Shown here: positions 1 to 8,680 of the stretch, one piece after another | Layout of the letters: each line of letters starts with the position of its first letter | Numbering within the stretch: the stretch's first letter is position 1 | Source of the DNA: Nocardia suismassiliense | GTDB lineage: Bacteria > Actinomycetota > Actinomycetes > Mycobacteriales > Mycobacteriaceae | Assembly (NCBI RefSeq): GCF_900269665.1 | Contig: NZ_LT985361.1 | Location: 8,915,087-8,979,086 of the forward strand | Direction: 5' to 3' | Length of the DNA stretch: 64,000 nucleotides | Made by a program: the position numbers and the translations under genes | Notes under the pieces: generated by a model | Told to the model about the DNA's origin: nothing | Databases searched by the model: none | What the model saw: the letters and a program-made list of their open reading frames with translations, nothing else

Positions 1-304
1 GGGTGGGGTCCTCGGGGGCGGCGCCGTTCTGTGGCCAGGCGTGGGCTTCCAATCGCGTCTGCACGCGCGAAACGTCTGCCTCCGAGGGCATTTCGTTGGT
101 GACCTTGGTGATCATCACTTGAATGTCGGTTTTGTCGGCGGGGAAATCACCGGAACCTGCTAGTTCGGCGGCGATTTGGCGGACCTCGTCGTCGGAGAGG
201 CGGCGGCGGAGCAGGGCGAGCAGGGGGATGTAGTCGGCTTCCGGGACACCGTCCGGATAGCCGGCCCGCAGCCAGTCGATGATGGCGTTCAGGAAGGGTG
301 GCAT
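1..304 (-). CDS. DUF3349 family protein, second copy (runs off left edge)
   Basis: This is the last gene of the minus-strand pitA operon and its 3' end lies outside the window, so only about 101 codons are visible. The ATG at 304-302 starts a protein beginning MPPFLNAIIDWLRAGYPDGV. That closely matches the start of the next gene's core (GRIIGWLRAGYPQGIPHSDY), so the two are tandem paralogues of DUF3349, a small acidic helical family common in mycobacteria. The conserved parts seen are WLRAGYP-G-P--DY-PL-ALL, then a long helix, then a region ending near LEAHAWP. It begins 17 nt after the stop of the upstream paralogue. No biochemical function is established, and I assign none. The link to phosphate transport rests only on the operon position. 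Confidence 0.75.
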   Translation of the reverse strand, partial: MPPFLNAIIDWLRAGYPDGVPEADYIPLLALLRRRLSDDEVRQIAAELAGSGDFPADKTDIQVMITKVTNEMPSEADVSRVQTRLEAHAWPQNGAAPEDPT

Positions 305-321
305 CGGTGAACGCTGCTTGC

Positions 322-657
322 TCAGTCGAGGTCGGCGGGTGGGTCGGCGAGTGGCCAGCCGCCTGCCGCGAGGTGCGAGGCGACCCGGGCGACGTCCACC
401 TCGTCCGGCTGTTCCTTCGCGACCCGCGCGATGGCGTCCTCGATCTCGGCGCGGGTGATCTCGCTGTTCGGGTTCTCCGCGGCCAGTTCCTCGGCGATCG
501 CGACCACCTCGAAATCGGTGATATGCCGGTGCAGCACCGCGAACAAGGCGACATAGTCGGAGTGCGGGATGCCCTGTGGGTAGCCGGCCCGCAGCCAGCC
601 GATGATGCGGCCGAGTACCTTCGGCCTGAGCTCTGCGGGTTTCGCTTGATCGGTCAC
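322..657 (-). CDS. DUF3349 family protein
   Basis: A complete 111-residue small protein of the DUF3349 family, with a GTG start at 657. A GAAGGG motif lies about 8 nt upstream. The conserved block IIGWLRAGYPQGIPHSDYVALFAVL is visible near residues 17-41, and the rest is predicted helical and acidic, ending in a GGWPLADPP tail. Known members are about 90-130 residues. In M. tuberculosis a homologue (Rv0543c) lies beside a small membrane protein and pitA, as here, so the cluster is conserved. It starts 10 nt after the membrane-protein stop, which implies one transcript. The function is unknown. The duplicated copy next to it is a lineage feature. Confidence 0.85.
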   Translation of the reverse strand: MTDQAKPAELRPKVLGRIIGWLRAGYPQGIPHSDYVALFAVLHRHITDFEVVAIAEELAAENPNSEITRAEIEDAIARVAKEQPDEVDVARVASHLAAGGWPLADPPADLD

Positions 658-667
658 ATTGCGCCCT

Positions 668-952
668 TCAGGACTGTCCGAACAGGTGAATGCCGAACCT
701 CGCGGCGATGAAAGCCTTTGCCGTATAGAGGATCCCGGTGATGATCGCCGCGATGATCAGTCCGAAGCAGAGTAGCGCGACGGTCAGCGCGGGGTAGTTG
801 CGTTGCGTCACCCGGCCGTCCGGGGTCACCGTCTCCGCCATCGACCAGAACCGGACGCCGACCGCGAAGACCATCGGCAACCCCGCCCCGAGTATCAGGC
901 CGGCCAGCGCGACCTTCCACAGGGAGTTCAGATTGGTGATGAGCGTATGCAC
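668..952 (-). CDS. Small two-TM membrane protein (Rv0544c-like)
   Basis: A 94-residue protein with two membrane segments, about residues 13-35 (VALAGLILGAGLPMVFAVGV) and 55-82 (ALTVALLCFGLIIAAIITGI). A short polar loop containing TPDGRVTQRNYP joins them. The GTG start at 952 is preceded by AGAGGAGTAGGAC, a good ribosome site. It follows pitA by 13 nt on the same strand and precedes the two DUF3349 genes. This is the same order as the mycobacterial pitA-Rv0544c-Rv0543c cluster. It may be an accessory of the phosphate transporter, which is inference from context. No catalytic motif is visible. Confidence 0.8.
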   Translation of the reverse strand: MHTLITNLNSLWKVALAGLILGAGLPMVFAVGVRFWSMAETVTPDGRVTQRNYPALTVALLCFGLIIAAIITGILYTAKAFIAARFGIHLFGQS

Positions 953-965
953 GTCCTACTCCTCT

Positions 966-2264
966 CTAAACCTGTGCCGACCGCGGCGACTTACCGGGTT
1001 CCGCCGTCGCGTTCCCGCCGGCACCGCCGGTCGGGGCCGAGTCGTTCGGGTCGCCCGATTCGTCCTGCTCGGCGGACTGCTCGTCCCGCGCCGCCTCGGC
1101 CTTCGCAACACTGGTCGGCGCGCCCGGCGTGTCACCCGGCCATTCGTTGACGTTGGTGGTGTCGACCGGATCCTTGCGGGAGCGCAGATAGATCAGCCCC
1201 GACAGTGCCAGCAGGATCGCGAATACCACCAGTACACCGGCCAACCCGCCGATGAAGTGCGCGATCGCCCAGCACACCGCGCCGGCCAGCCCGGCCAGCG
1301 GCAGCGTGAACAGCCAGGCGACCACCATGCGCCCCATCACGCCCCAGCGCACCTCGGCACCCTTGCCGAGTCCGGTACCCAGGATCGAGCCGGTCGCGGT
1401 CTGCGTGGTCGACAGCGGCAGCCCGAAGTGGGCAGAGGTGAGAATGATCGCCGCCGACGCGGATTCGGCGGCCAGCCCCTGCGGCGACTCGATCTCGACG
1501 AGCCCCTTGCCGAGGGTGCGGATGATCCGCCAGCCGCCGAGGTAGGTACCGGCCGCGATGGCGACGGCACAGGCGGCCATCACCCACAGCGGCATCTCGT
1601 CGTTCTTGGTGAGCGAGCCGTGCGCGACCAGCGCGAGGAAGATGACGCCCATCGTCTTCTGCGCGTCGTTGGTGCCGTGCGCCAGCGAGACCAGCGACGC
1701 CGAACCGATCTGGCCCCAGCGGAAACCCGTCTCCACCTTCGCCGGATCGGACTTCTTGGTGATGCGATAGACCAGCCAGGTGCCGATGGCCGACACCATC
1801 GCCGCGATGATCGGCGCGAGCACGGCGGGCAGAATGATCTTGGTGAGCACGCCGTCCGAGCCGGCCGCCCAGATCACGCCGCTGAAACCGAGCGCGGCGA
1901 GAGTGGCACCGATCAGGCCGCCGAACAGTGCGTGCGAGGAACTGGACGGCAGGCCGAACAGCCAGGTGAGCAAGTTCCAGAGAATGCCGCCGACCAGTCC
2001 GGCGAAGACGATGATCAGCAGATCATGCCCCTGCACGGCATCGAGGCGGACGATGCCCTTGGCCACGGTGGCGGCGACGGCGACCGAGAGAAAGGCGCCG
2101 ATCAGATTGAGCACCGCGGACAACGCGACCGCGACGCGCGGCCGGAGCGCGCCAGTGGCGATCGAGGTCGCCATGGCGTTGGCGGTGTCATGGAAGCCGT
2201 TGGTGAAATCGAATGCGAGTGCCGTGACGATGACGATCAGGAGAACCAGTAATTCGACGGTCAC
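966..2264 (-). CDS. pitA: Low-affinity inorganic phosphate transporter PitA
   Basis: This PiT-family (PHO4) permease should co-import metal-phosphate with protons across the inner membrane. The N-terminal half carries the family signature ALAFDFTNGFHDTANAMAT, and the second PiT repeat has SLAHGTNDAQKTMGVI. The pattern GFHD(T)AN / HGTNDAQ is diagnostic. About ten hydrophobic segments are visible, with a charged cytoplasmic C-terminal tail rich in acidic, Pro and Ala residues. The start is uncertain. I prefer the GTG at 2264 (VTVELLVLLIV), which places the signature at the usual distance, but a GTG at 2282 adds six residues and neither has a strong ribosome site. It heads an operon with the small membrane protein and the DUF3349 genes. 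Confidence 0.92.
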   Translation of the reverse strand: MTVELLVLLIVIVTALAFDFTNGFHDTANAMATSIATGALRPRVAVALSAVLNLIGAFLSVAVAATVAKGIVRLDAVQGHDLLIIVFAGLVGGILWNLLTWLFGLPSSSSHALFGGLIGATLAALGFSGVIWAAGSDGVLTKIILPAVLAPIIAAMVSAIGTWLVYRITKKSDPAKVETGFRWGQIGSASLVSLAHGTNDAQKTMGVIFLALVAHGSLTKNDEMPLWVMAACAVAIAAGTYLGGWRIIRTLGKGLVEIESPQGLAAESASAAIILTSAHFGLPLSTTQTATGSILGTGLGKGAEVRWGVMGRMVVAWLFTLPLAGLAGAVCWAIAHFIGGLAGVLVVFAILLALSGLIYLRSRKDPVDTTNVNEWPGDTPGAPTSVAKAEAARDEQSAEQDESGDPNDSAPTGGAGGNATAEPGKSPRSAQV

Positions 2265-2356
2265 GTGTCCAGTGTGCGGCACGGGTCAATATGATTGCCA
2301 GGTGGTTGCGGTTAACCGCGCGTCGCCGGTGCGATAAAGTTGGATCCTGTCCCCTA

Positions 2357-3592
2357 TCAGCCGAATCGGGTGCAGCCGGGGGTCACCGGCGTACCGGCGA
2401 AGCGATCGTCTATCCAGGCATGAGTGCCGGGGATTCCGCTGGTACTGACGATAAAGTGTTCACCGGGATAAATCTGAAAATTCACCTGGGTACCGCCGCG
2501 GCACCAGTCGGCGTAGAGGTTCTCGGCCCCCGCCAGCGGCACCCAGAACTCGTTCAGACCGTGATACATGAACACCGGGACGGTCGGCGGCATGGCACCG
2601 AGCCGATTCTGCGCCAGGATCTCCCGAATGAACGGCAGTTCGGTCGGCGCCGCCGCATCGGTGAGCGCCTGCACCGGAATGGGCGCCACGATGCCGACGA
2701 ACTCCTCGGCCGCCATGCAGAAATCCTTGCCGATGCGCGCCATGCGCCAGCCGTTGTCGTTCATCAGGTCGAGCATCTCCGGGTACTCCCGCGCCAACCC
2801 CAAGGTCGCGGCGAGGAACACCCCGGATGCGGCGTCGCGGCCGTTCATGGTGTCGAGCAACAGGGTGAAATCTGCGGGCACGCCACCGAACGCGGCGCCG
2901 ACGAGATTGATCTCCGGGGCATACGCCGGCGCCAACTGCGCCGCCCACCCCGACGCGATGGCGCCGCCGGAATAGCCGGTGACCACGGTCGGCGCGTCCG
3001 GTGCCAGGCCGAGTTCCGGCGTCTGGACCGCGGCACGGATCGCATCGAGCACCGCATGCCCGGCCATCAGGCCCGCCGCGTATGCCTGACGCGGACCCTG
3101 ATGATCGGGCACCAGCACCGCGTACCCCTTCGACAGCGGGATCTGCGCCTGCCACAGCTTGCTCGACACCATCCGCAGCTCATAGGACGGCGCGCACCGG
3201 TGCCCGAGTGAATCGATCGCCGGGTTCAAGCTCACCAGCGGACGAGGGCCGGGGCCGGGCCACGGGGCCGTCGGCAACAGCAGGGTGGCCACCACCGGGA
3301 CCGGATTGCCCTTCGCGTCGGTGGAGCGGATCAGCAGCTCGGTCGAGGTCAGCGGGACCATCGTCACCCCGGTGCCGCCCGGACGCGACGTGAGTACCGT
3401 TCCGGGGTTGCGACTTTCGAAGCCGACCGGCGGCACATAGAACGGATCGCCCAGCGGCGTCGGCATGATCCCGGCGACTTCGCGGGACGGGAACAGCAAT
3501 TCATCGAGCGGACTGGCATGCGAATTGACGCCCAGCACCGCGCCGAACGCCACCAGTACCGCAAGGGCAACGGCACACAGCCGCCCCGTCAT
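2357..3592 (-). CDS. Secretory lipase (LIP family)
   Basis: An exported alpha/beta-hydrolase of the secretory lipase (LIP) family, expected to hydrolyse acyl esters outside the membrane. From the ATG at 3592 the protein starts MTGRLCAVALAVLVAFGAVLG, a plausible signal peptide. A start at 3625 would put 11 charged residues before it. The nucleophile elbow is GYSGG in the stretch VVTGYSGGAIASGWAA. The C-terminal HGLNEFWVP and GEHF blocks carry likely acid and His positions. Total length is about 411 residues, normal for the family, which is expanded in nocardiae. It lies just upstream of pitA with about 75-90 nt between, and a functional link is not apparent. The natural substrate cannot be told from sequence. 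Confidence 0.85.
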   Translation of the reverse strand: MTGRLCAVALAVLVAFGAVLGVNSHASPLDELLFPSREVAGIMPTPLGDPFYVPPVGFESRNPGTVLTSRPGGTGVTMVPLTSTELLIRSTDAKGNPVPVVATLLLPTAPWPGPGPRPLVSLNPAIDSLGHRCAPSYELRMVSSKLWQAQIPLSKGYAVLVPDHQGPRQAYAAGLMAGHAVLDAIRAAVQTPELGLAPDAPTVVTGYSGGAIASGWAAQLAPAYAPEINLVGAAFGGVPADFTLLLDTMNGRDAASGVFLAATLGLAREYPEMLDLMNDNGWRMARIGKDFCMAAEEFVGIVAPIPVQALTDAAAPTELPFIREILAQNRLGAMPPTVPVFMYHGLNEFWVPLAGAENLYADWCRGGTQVNFQIYPGEHFIVSTSGIPGTHAWIDDRFAGTPVTPGCTRFG

Positions 3593-3625
3593 CGCACCCA
3601 CTTGACCCCGCTCCCGAAGCAGCAA

Positions 3626-3994
3626 CCTGCCGAACCCCTGCAGTCTGACGTGGACCTACACCCCTGAGGAGCCCACACTTGCAGTGGCAGAGCAATCTTC
3701 GCACCGGCCGTTGCGAACCGCCCGATATCGGCCGGACTCCCGCGCGTCGCCGACGAACGAGCGTGGCTGCGATCGCCCTCGCGGTGCTCACCTCCCACCC
3801 GCGCGACAGCGCACGGGACGTGGCTGCGGCGAAGTGCGAGTGGGCGCTCCGCTACGTCCCGAGCGACGGGCACGTTGTGCGCGCAGCGCGGCGGACACTC
3901 CGCCATGCCCCCGCTGTGCGACCGGGTTCTGCGTGGAGGGCGCGGAACGCTCCCCACAGCGGTGGCGCACGGTGACGTCCCGTTCGACGACGGG
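3626..3994. other. Gene-free interval between lipase and ligB
   Basis: About 370 nt without a convincing gene. Open frames exist on both strands but are arginine-rich and lack family resemblance or a ribosome site. One 8-bp inverted repeat is present: CCGCTGTG at 3911-3918 and CACAGCGG at 3955-3962. It sits just downstream of the ligB stop and could help end that transcript, but it has no T-run. Confidence 0.5.
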
Positions 3995-5506
3995 CTACGG
4001 AAGAAGTGTGCGGACCGCGTCGATGGTGTCGGCTTCGGCGGGATCCTTGTCGGGGCGGTAGCGGACCACGCGGGCGAAGCGCAGCGCCACCCCGCCGGGA
4101 TAGCGGGGGCTGACCTGGACTCCGTCGAGGGCGATCTCGACGACGAGTTCGGGCCACAGGTAGACGGTCTGCTCATCGCGGGCGCGTTCGTGCCGGGGGA
4201 ACTCGGCCGTCTGCCATTGCAGCAGTGCGTCGGTCAGACCCTTGAAGGTCTTGCCGACCATGACGGGCTCGCCGGTTTCCGGGTCGCGAGCACCGAGGTG
4301 CAGGTTCGACAGGTAACCGGTGCGGCGCCCGTAGCCCCATTCCGCGCCGAGGACCAGCAGGTCGAGGGTGTGCGTCGGCTTGATCTTCTGCCAGGACCTT
4401 CCGCGCCTGCCCGCCGCGTAGGGCGCGGACAGCGATTTGATCATCACGCCCTCGTGGCCCGCCGCGAGCGCACCGTCGAAATACTCGGCGGCGGCTTCTT
4501 CATCGGGCCGGATCAGTGCGGGAATGCTCTGCGCGGCGGCTACTTTGGTGAGCGCGGCGCGGCGCTCGGACAGCGGGGCGTCGAGCAGGTCGGCACCGTC
4601 CAGGTGCAGGCAGTCGAAGAAGTACGGGTGCAGCAGCAGTTCCCTGGTGGAACTCACCTCGGCGAACCGGCTCATCGTCTCTTGAAAGGGCCGCGGCCGT
4701 CCGGCATCGGTGAGCGCGAGGGTCTCGCCGTCCAGCACGACACTGGTGCAATCGAGCCCGGCGACCAGCTCCACCAGTTCCGGCACGCCCGCGGTGATGT
4801 CGCGCAGTGTCCTGGTGAACACCCATACCCGCGAACCGTCGCGATGCACCTGGATCCGTGCGCCGTCCATCTTGATCTCGACGCTCACGTCGCCGTCGAA
4901 CTCGGTCAACGCCTCGTCCAGCGAGGCGCCGGGCGAGGCGAGCATCGGCTGGATCGGCCGGCCCACCTCCAGCCGGAATTCGCTGAGTGCCTCGACACCG
5001 CCGGTCAGTGCGGCGATCGCGGTCACCGGCAGCCGCCCGGACAGCATGTACGCCCGGCGCACCAAGTCGACCGGCACTCCCGCGGCCACGGCGACGGCCT
5101 CACTGACGATCGCGGTGAGCGCCCCTTGGCGCAGCTCACCGGTGAGCAGGCGCAGCAGGAACGCCTGCTCGTCGGCGGTCGCGGCGGTCCAGAGTGCGGA
5201 GAGCAGAGCCTTGCGCCGGGCCGCCGATCCGGCACCTGAGGTCTCGGCCAGATCGCACAGTGCGGCATCGACCGCCGAAACCGTCAGCGTGGCAACGAGT
5301 GCCGGAGTAGTGTCCACCGCGGTGAGGGTGCGCCAGCCGGTGCCGATCCGTCCCTGTCGTAGCTCGCCGGATGCCCACGCGACCACCGGCGCGAGTTCGT
5401 CCGGCGCGGCGGCGGTCAACAACTCGGCGAAGGTGGCGATCTTCGTCTTGCGTGACCTGGTCGCGCGGACCGTCTCCGAAGCCTGGACGACATGCGAGAA
5501 CAACAC
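3995..5506 (-). CDS. ligB: ATP-dependent DNA ligase (LigB type)
   Basis: A 503-residue ATP-dependent DNA ligase, which joins nicked DNA through a ligase-AMP intermediate. Domains in order are an N-terminal DNA-binding domain (about 1-180), a nucleotidyltransferase domain with motif I KMDGARIQ (catalytic Lys about 212), motif III near VVLDGETLAL, motif IV in HEGVMIKS, motif V in SWQKIKPTHTLDLLVLGAEWG, and a C-terminal OB fold. The length and layout match mycobacterial LigB (about 507 residues), a non-essential partner of the NAD-dependent LigA. It is divergent from ramB with about 90 nt between, so the two share a promoter region. No Ku or LigD genes are nearby, so a specific repair pathway is not indicated. 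Confidence 0.92.
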   Translation of the reverse strand: MLFSHVVQASETVRATRSRKTKIATFAELLTAAAPDELAPVVAWASGELRQGRIGTGWRTLTAVDTTPALVATLTVSAVDAALCDLAETSGAGSAARRKALLSALWTAATADEQAFLLRLLTGELRQGALTAIVSEAVAVAAGVPVDLVRRAYMLSGRLPVTAIAALTGGVEALSEFRLEVGRPIQPMLASPGASLDEALTEFDGDVSVEIKMDGARIQVHRDGSRVWVFTRTLRDITAGVPELVELVAGLDCTSVVLDGETLALTDAGRPRPFQETMSRFAEVSSTRELLLHPYFFDCLHLDGADLLDAPLSERRAALTKVAAAQSIPALIRPDEEAAAEYFDGALAAGHEGVMIKSLSAPYAAGRRGRSWQKIKPTHTLDLLVLGAEWGYGRRTGYLSNLHLGARDPETGEPVMVGKTFKGLTDALLQWQTAEFPRHERARDEQTVYLWPELVVEIALDGVQVSPRYPGGVALRFARVVRYRPDKDPAEADTIDAVRTLLP

Positions 5507-5586
5507 GAGTCGACGGTAACGCCTCCCTGTGACATATCGCTCAGCACTGCTGCTAATTCCCCATTGGCAGGCTTGCGAAAACGCCC

Positions 5587-5602
5587 ATAAACTGGACGCA
5601 TG
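5587..5602 (+). promoter_or_regulatory. Probable leaderless promoter of ramB
   Basis: A TAAACT hexamer (TANNNT class) at 5588-5593 ends 6 nt before the ramB ATG, which would place the transcription start on the A of the ATG. No Shine-Dalgarno sequence is present. A TTGCGAAA string at 5573-5580 vaguely resembles the TTTGC(A/G)AA core of published RamB sites, so autoregulation is possible but weakly supported. Confidence 0.4.
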
Positions 5603-7006
5603 GCCAAGACTTACGTCGGGGCGCGGCTTCGTCAGCTGCGGACCGAACGGGGGCTGAGCCAGGTCTCACTCGCCCAGAAGCTGGAGATCTCGGCGAGCTA
5701 CCTCAATCAGATCGAACACGACGTGCGTCCGCTCACCGTTCCGGTGCTGCTGCGGATCAGCGAGGTGTTCGGCGTCGACGCGACCTTCTTCTCGTCCCAG
5801 GACGACACCCGGCTCATCGCCGAGCTGCAAGAGGTCGTGATGGACCAGGAGCTCGGCATCGAGGCCGACACCCAGGAGATCGCGGACATGGTGTCCGCGC
5901 ATCCGAGCATGGCCCGTGCGCTGGTCAACATGCACAACCGCTACCGCAACACCTCCGCCCAGCTGGCCGCCGCCACCGAGGACCGGTTCTCCGACGGTTC
6001 CGGCAGCGCGGCGATCAGCAAGCCGCACGAGGAGGTGCGTGACTTCTTCTACCAGCGGCAGAATTACATCCACGAATTGGACACCGCCGCAGAGGAACTC
6101 ACCGCCCGCATCCGGTTCCACGGCGGCGATGTGAACAGCGAGGTGGCGCGGATCCTGCGTTCGCACGACGTACGGATCGTGGAGCGCATCGACCTCGGCG
6201 AGGGCGTGCTGCACCGATACGACGAGCAGACGCAGCGGCTGGAGATCGCGCCGCACCTGTCCGGTGGTCAGCGCACGTTCAAGCTCGCCGCCGAGCTCGC
6301 CTACTTCGAATGCGGCGGGCTGCTCGAAAAGCTGGTCGAGGAGGGCAATTTCGCCTCCGAGGACACCCGCAAGCTGGCGATGCTCGGGCTGGCCAACTAC
6401 TTCGCGGCGGCAACCGTATTGCCCTACACGCACTTTCACGAGGTCGCCGAAGACTTCCGCTACGACATCGAGCGGCTCTCCGCGTTCTTCACCCAGAGCT
6501 ACGAGACCATCTGCCACCGGCTTTCGACCTTGCAGCGGCCGAAACTGCGCGGCGTCCCGTTCTCCTTCGTGCGGGTGGACCGGGCGGGCAATATGTCGAA
6601 GCGGCAGTCCGCCACCGGGTTCCACTTCTCTGCCAGCGGCGGCACCTGCCCGCTCTGGAACGTCTACGAGACCTTCGCCTACCCCGGCAAAATCATGACG
6701 CAGATCGCGCAGATGCCCGACGGCCGCAAATACCTGTGGGTCGCCCGCACGGTGGAGCGCCGGGCCACCCGCTACGGCCAGCCGAGCAAGACCTTCGCCA
6801 TCGGCCTCGGCTGCGAGCTGCGCCACGCGGGCCGGGTGATCTACGCCGACGGCATCGACCTCGACGAAGTCCAAGCCACCCCCATCGGCGCGGGCTGCCG
6901 GGTCGGCGAGCGGCTCAACTGCCCGCAGCGGGCGTTCCCGCCGCTCGGCAAGGTCCTCGACATCAGCGAACACCGCAGCTCGGTGTCCCCGTACGTGCTG
7001 AAGTAG
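5600..7006 (+). CDS. ramB: RamB-type acetate metabolism transcriptional regulator
   Basis: A 468-residue regulator of the RamB / short-chain fatty-acyl regulator family. Residues about 7-62 form an XRE helix-turn-helix (RLRQLRTERGLSQVSLAQ, followed by ISASYLNQIE). The middle contains the IrrE/ImmA metallopeptidase-like fold without an HExxH zinc site (AAELAYFE appears instead), then a C-terminal Cys-containing region (GGTCPLW, GLGCEL). In C. glutamicum and M. tuberculosis RamB represses glyoxylate-cycle and acetate-activation genes, and the sequence fits that family along its whole length. It is divergent from ligB and appears leaderless. A strong hairpin follows the stop. Its likely targets are outside the window, although lpdA, a neighbour in M. 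tuberculosis, is also here. Confidence 0.88.
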   Translation: MAKTYVGARLRQLRTERGLSQVSLAQKLEISASYLNQIEHDVRPLTVPVLLRISEVFGVDATFFSSQDDTRLIAELQEVVMDQELGIEADTQEIADMVSAHPSMARALVNMHNRYRNTSAQLAAATEDRFSDGSGSAAISKPHEEVRDFFYQRQNYIHELDTAAEELTARIRFHGGDVNSEVARILRSHDVRIVERIDLGEGVLHRYDEQTQRLEIAPHLSGGQRTFKLAAELAYFECGGLLEKLVEEGNFASEDTRKLAMLGLANYFAAATVLPYTHFHEVAEDFRYDIERLSAFFTQSYETICHRLSTLQRPKLRGVPFSFVRVDRAGNMSKRQSATGFHFSASGGTCPLWNVYETFAYPGKIMTQIAQMPDGRKYLWVARTVERRATRYGQPSKTFAIGLGCELRHAGRVIYADGIDLDEVQATPIGAGCRVGERLNCPQRAFPPLGKVLDISEHRSSVSPYVLK

Positions 7007-7043
7007 GCGTTGGACCGCGCGAGTCGACCCCAGACAATGACGA

Positions 7044-7072
7044 AGGCCGGCATCGTCTTTTGATGCCGGCCT
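7044..7072 (+). terminator. Hairpin terminator after ramB
   Basis: A perfect 11-bp stem (AGGCCGGCATC at 7044-7054 pairing with 7062-7072) closes a 7-nt loop GTCTTTT, 38 nt after the ramB stop. There is no long T-run after the stem. The last bases of the right arm are also the first bases of the tandem repeat array that follows. Confidence 0.7.
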
Positions 7073-7355
7073 AGTCAGGTAGCCGTGAACGGTTCCGGCC
7101 TAATCAGGCAGCCGCCAACGGTCCCGACCTAGCCAAGCGGCCGTCAACAATGCCGACCTAGCCAGGCGGCCGACAACAGTCCCGACCTAATCACGCAGCC
7201 GCAACGGTCCCGACCTCGTCAAGCGGACGCCAACAATGCCGACCTAGCCAGGCGGCCGACAACAGTCCCGACCTAATCACGCAGCCGCAACGGTCCCGAC
7301 CTAGCCAGGCAGCCGCCAACAATGCTGACCTGACCAGGTGGCCGCCGACCACGCC
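7068..7355. repeat. 29-bp tandem repeat array, ten units
   Basis: Ten head-to-tail copies of a 28/29-bp unit that opens GACCTA(G/A)(C/T)CA and ends (A/G)(G/A)TCCC or AATGCC. Units start at 7068, 7097, 7126, 7155, 7184, 7212, 7241, 7270, 7298 and 7327. Units 5 and 8 are 28 bp and identical, and units 4 and 7 are identical, so a three-unit block was itself duplicated. There are no unique spacers, so it is not CRISPR. The array fills the gap between ramB and the MFS gene and decays after 7355. It is probably a variable-number minisatellite. Confidence 0.9.
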
Positions 7356-7420
7356 GCCGACCAGCAGCGCTGCGACGAGGTGATCGGATCGGCAGAGTGG
7401 CCGTCAACTCCACCGAATAC

Positions 7421-8653
7421 TCAGGCAGCCAATGTCTTTCGCTGAATCCGCAGACCCACCAGGGTCATCGCCAGCGCGGCGACGAGCAGGGCGGCCAGGG
7501 TCCAGGCGAGGGCGGAAAAGCCGTGGGGGGCAGCGGCGGCCGCTACCAGTGGGCCTGCGGTGGCGCCGACGTAGAAGCTGAACATTGCGACTGACATTGC
7601 GGCGGCGCGGGATTCGCCGCCTAGCTCGCCCGCGCTCTGCAAGACTGCGGGGGCGATGATGCCGAGTCCGCCGACGAGCACGGCCAGGAGGATCGTGAGC
7701 ACCGCGAGGTGCGTGCCCTCGAAGGTGGCGGCCACCATGGCGGCGGTGGCGACCAGCACGCCGAGCACGATCTGGCTGTGCTTGGACAGTCGCGCCAGCG
7801 GCACGGCCAGCAGCGGCAGCGCCACCATCACCGGCAGTGCACCTGCGCGCAGCGTGAGCAGTTGGCCGGAGTCCGTGACCACACCGGTGAGTTCGAGCCC
7901 GGTGTAGATGCCGACCATCACCGCCATGCTCATCGCGCCCGCCACCAGCATCGGTAGCAGCGGCAGGATGCGCAGCACCGCGGGGATCGCGGCGTAGCTG
8001 TGCCGCAACGGCAGGCCTCGGCCGGTCGGGGCGTCGTCGAGCATCACGGCGCGCAATGCGAAGGCGAGCACCGCGAAAACGACTGCGGAGCCGAGGAATA
8101 CGGTGCGCCACGGGAACGAGGCGACCACGGCCTGCGAAACGATCTGCGCGACAACGGTTGCGGCGAGGAACGAGGTGGCGATGGACATGGTCACCACCGC
8201 GCGGTGCGCGGGTGCGATGCGGGTGGCGACGTAGGCCATGATCGCGGGCGGAATGGATCCGACGACGAGGCCCTGCACGATGCGCAGCACCAGGGCGACC
8301 GGTGCGCTGAACGCCAGACCGGTCAACAGGGTGACCACTGCGGCGACCAGCATGCCGGTCATCAGCACCCGGCGATGCCCGTAGCGATCCGACAGCGGTC
8401 CGAACAGTACGAAGCCGCCCGCGTAGCCGAAGGCGAACGCGCTGATGATCCAGGTCATCACACCGGAGCCGACGTTCCAGTCGGCTTTCATGGCCGTGAA
8501 CAGGGGAATCGGCACATACATCTGGCCGGTGGCGAGCAGTGCGGCGAGCACGAAGACGGGCAGGGTGCGCGCGGTGTGGGCGCGCGGGGAGGCGCTCGGG
8601 GTGGGCGCGGTGGCCGGAGTACCGGTCGTCAGCGGAAGGGTCGGCGTAGCCAT
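7421..8653 (-). CDS. MFS transporter (YnfM-like drug/efflux permease)
   Basis: A 410-residue major facilitator with about 12 hydrophobic segments after a Pro/Thr/Ala-rich cytoplasmic N-terminus. The loop 2-3 motif GPLSDRYGHRRVLMTG, a canonical MFS motif A, is near residues 84-99, and motif-C-like glycines lie in the fifth helix region. It probably exports a small toxic compound, but the substrate is unknown. The gene is divergent from a TetR regulator 75 nt away, and overlapping palindromes lie between them. That is the usual arrangement of a repressor and its efflux pump. Start ATG at 8653. The downstream side is the decayed repeat array. Confidence 0.88.
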   Translation of the reverse strand: MATPTLPLTTGTPATAPTPSASPRAHTARTLPVFVLAALLATGQMYVPIPLFTAMKADWNVGSGVMTWIISAFAFGYAGGFVLFGPLSDRYGHRRVLMTGMLVAAVVTLLTGLAFSAPVALVLRIVQGLVVGSIPPAIMAYVATRIAPAHRAVVTMSIATSFLAATVVAQIVSQAVVASFPWRTVFLGSAVVFAVLAFALRAVMLDDAPTGRGLPLRHSYAAIPAVLRILPLLPMLVAGAMSMAVMVGIYTGLELTGVVTDSGQLLTLRAGALPVMVALPLLAVPLARLSKHSQIVLGVLVATAAMVAATFEGTHLAVLTILLAVLVGGLGIIAPAVLQSAGELGGESRAAAMSVAMFSFYVGATAGPLVAAAAAPHGFSALAWTLAALLVAALAMTLVGLRIQRKTLAA

Positions 8654-8680
8654 GGGGACGACAGTAGGACTGCGGCTAGA

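Noticed and set aside
3679..3975. 98-codon frame between lipase and ligB
   Set aside because: Arg-rich, no ribosome site, overlapping frames on both strands are equally open.
7068..7355. CRISPR array
   Set aside because: The repeats are directly tandem without unique spacers, and no cas genes are in the window.
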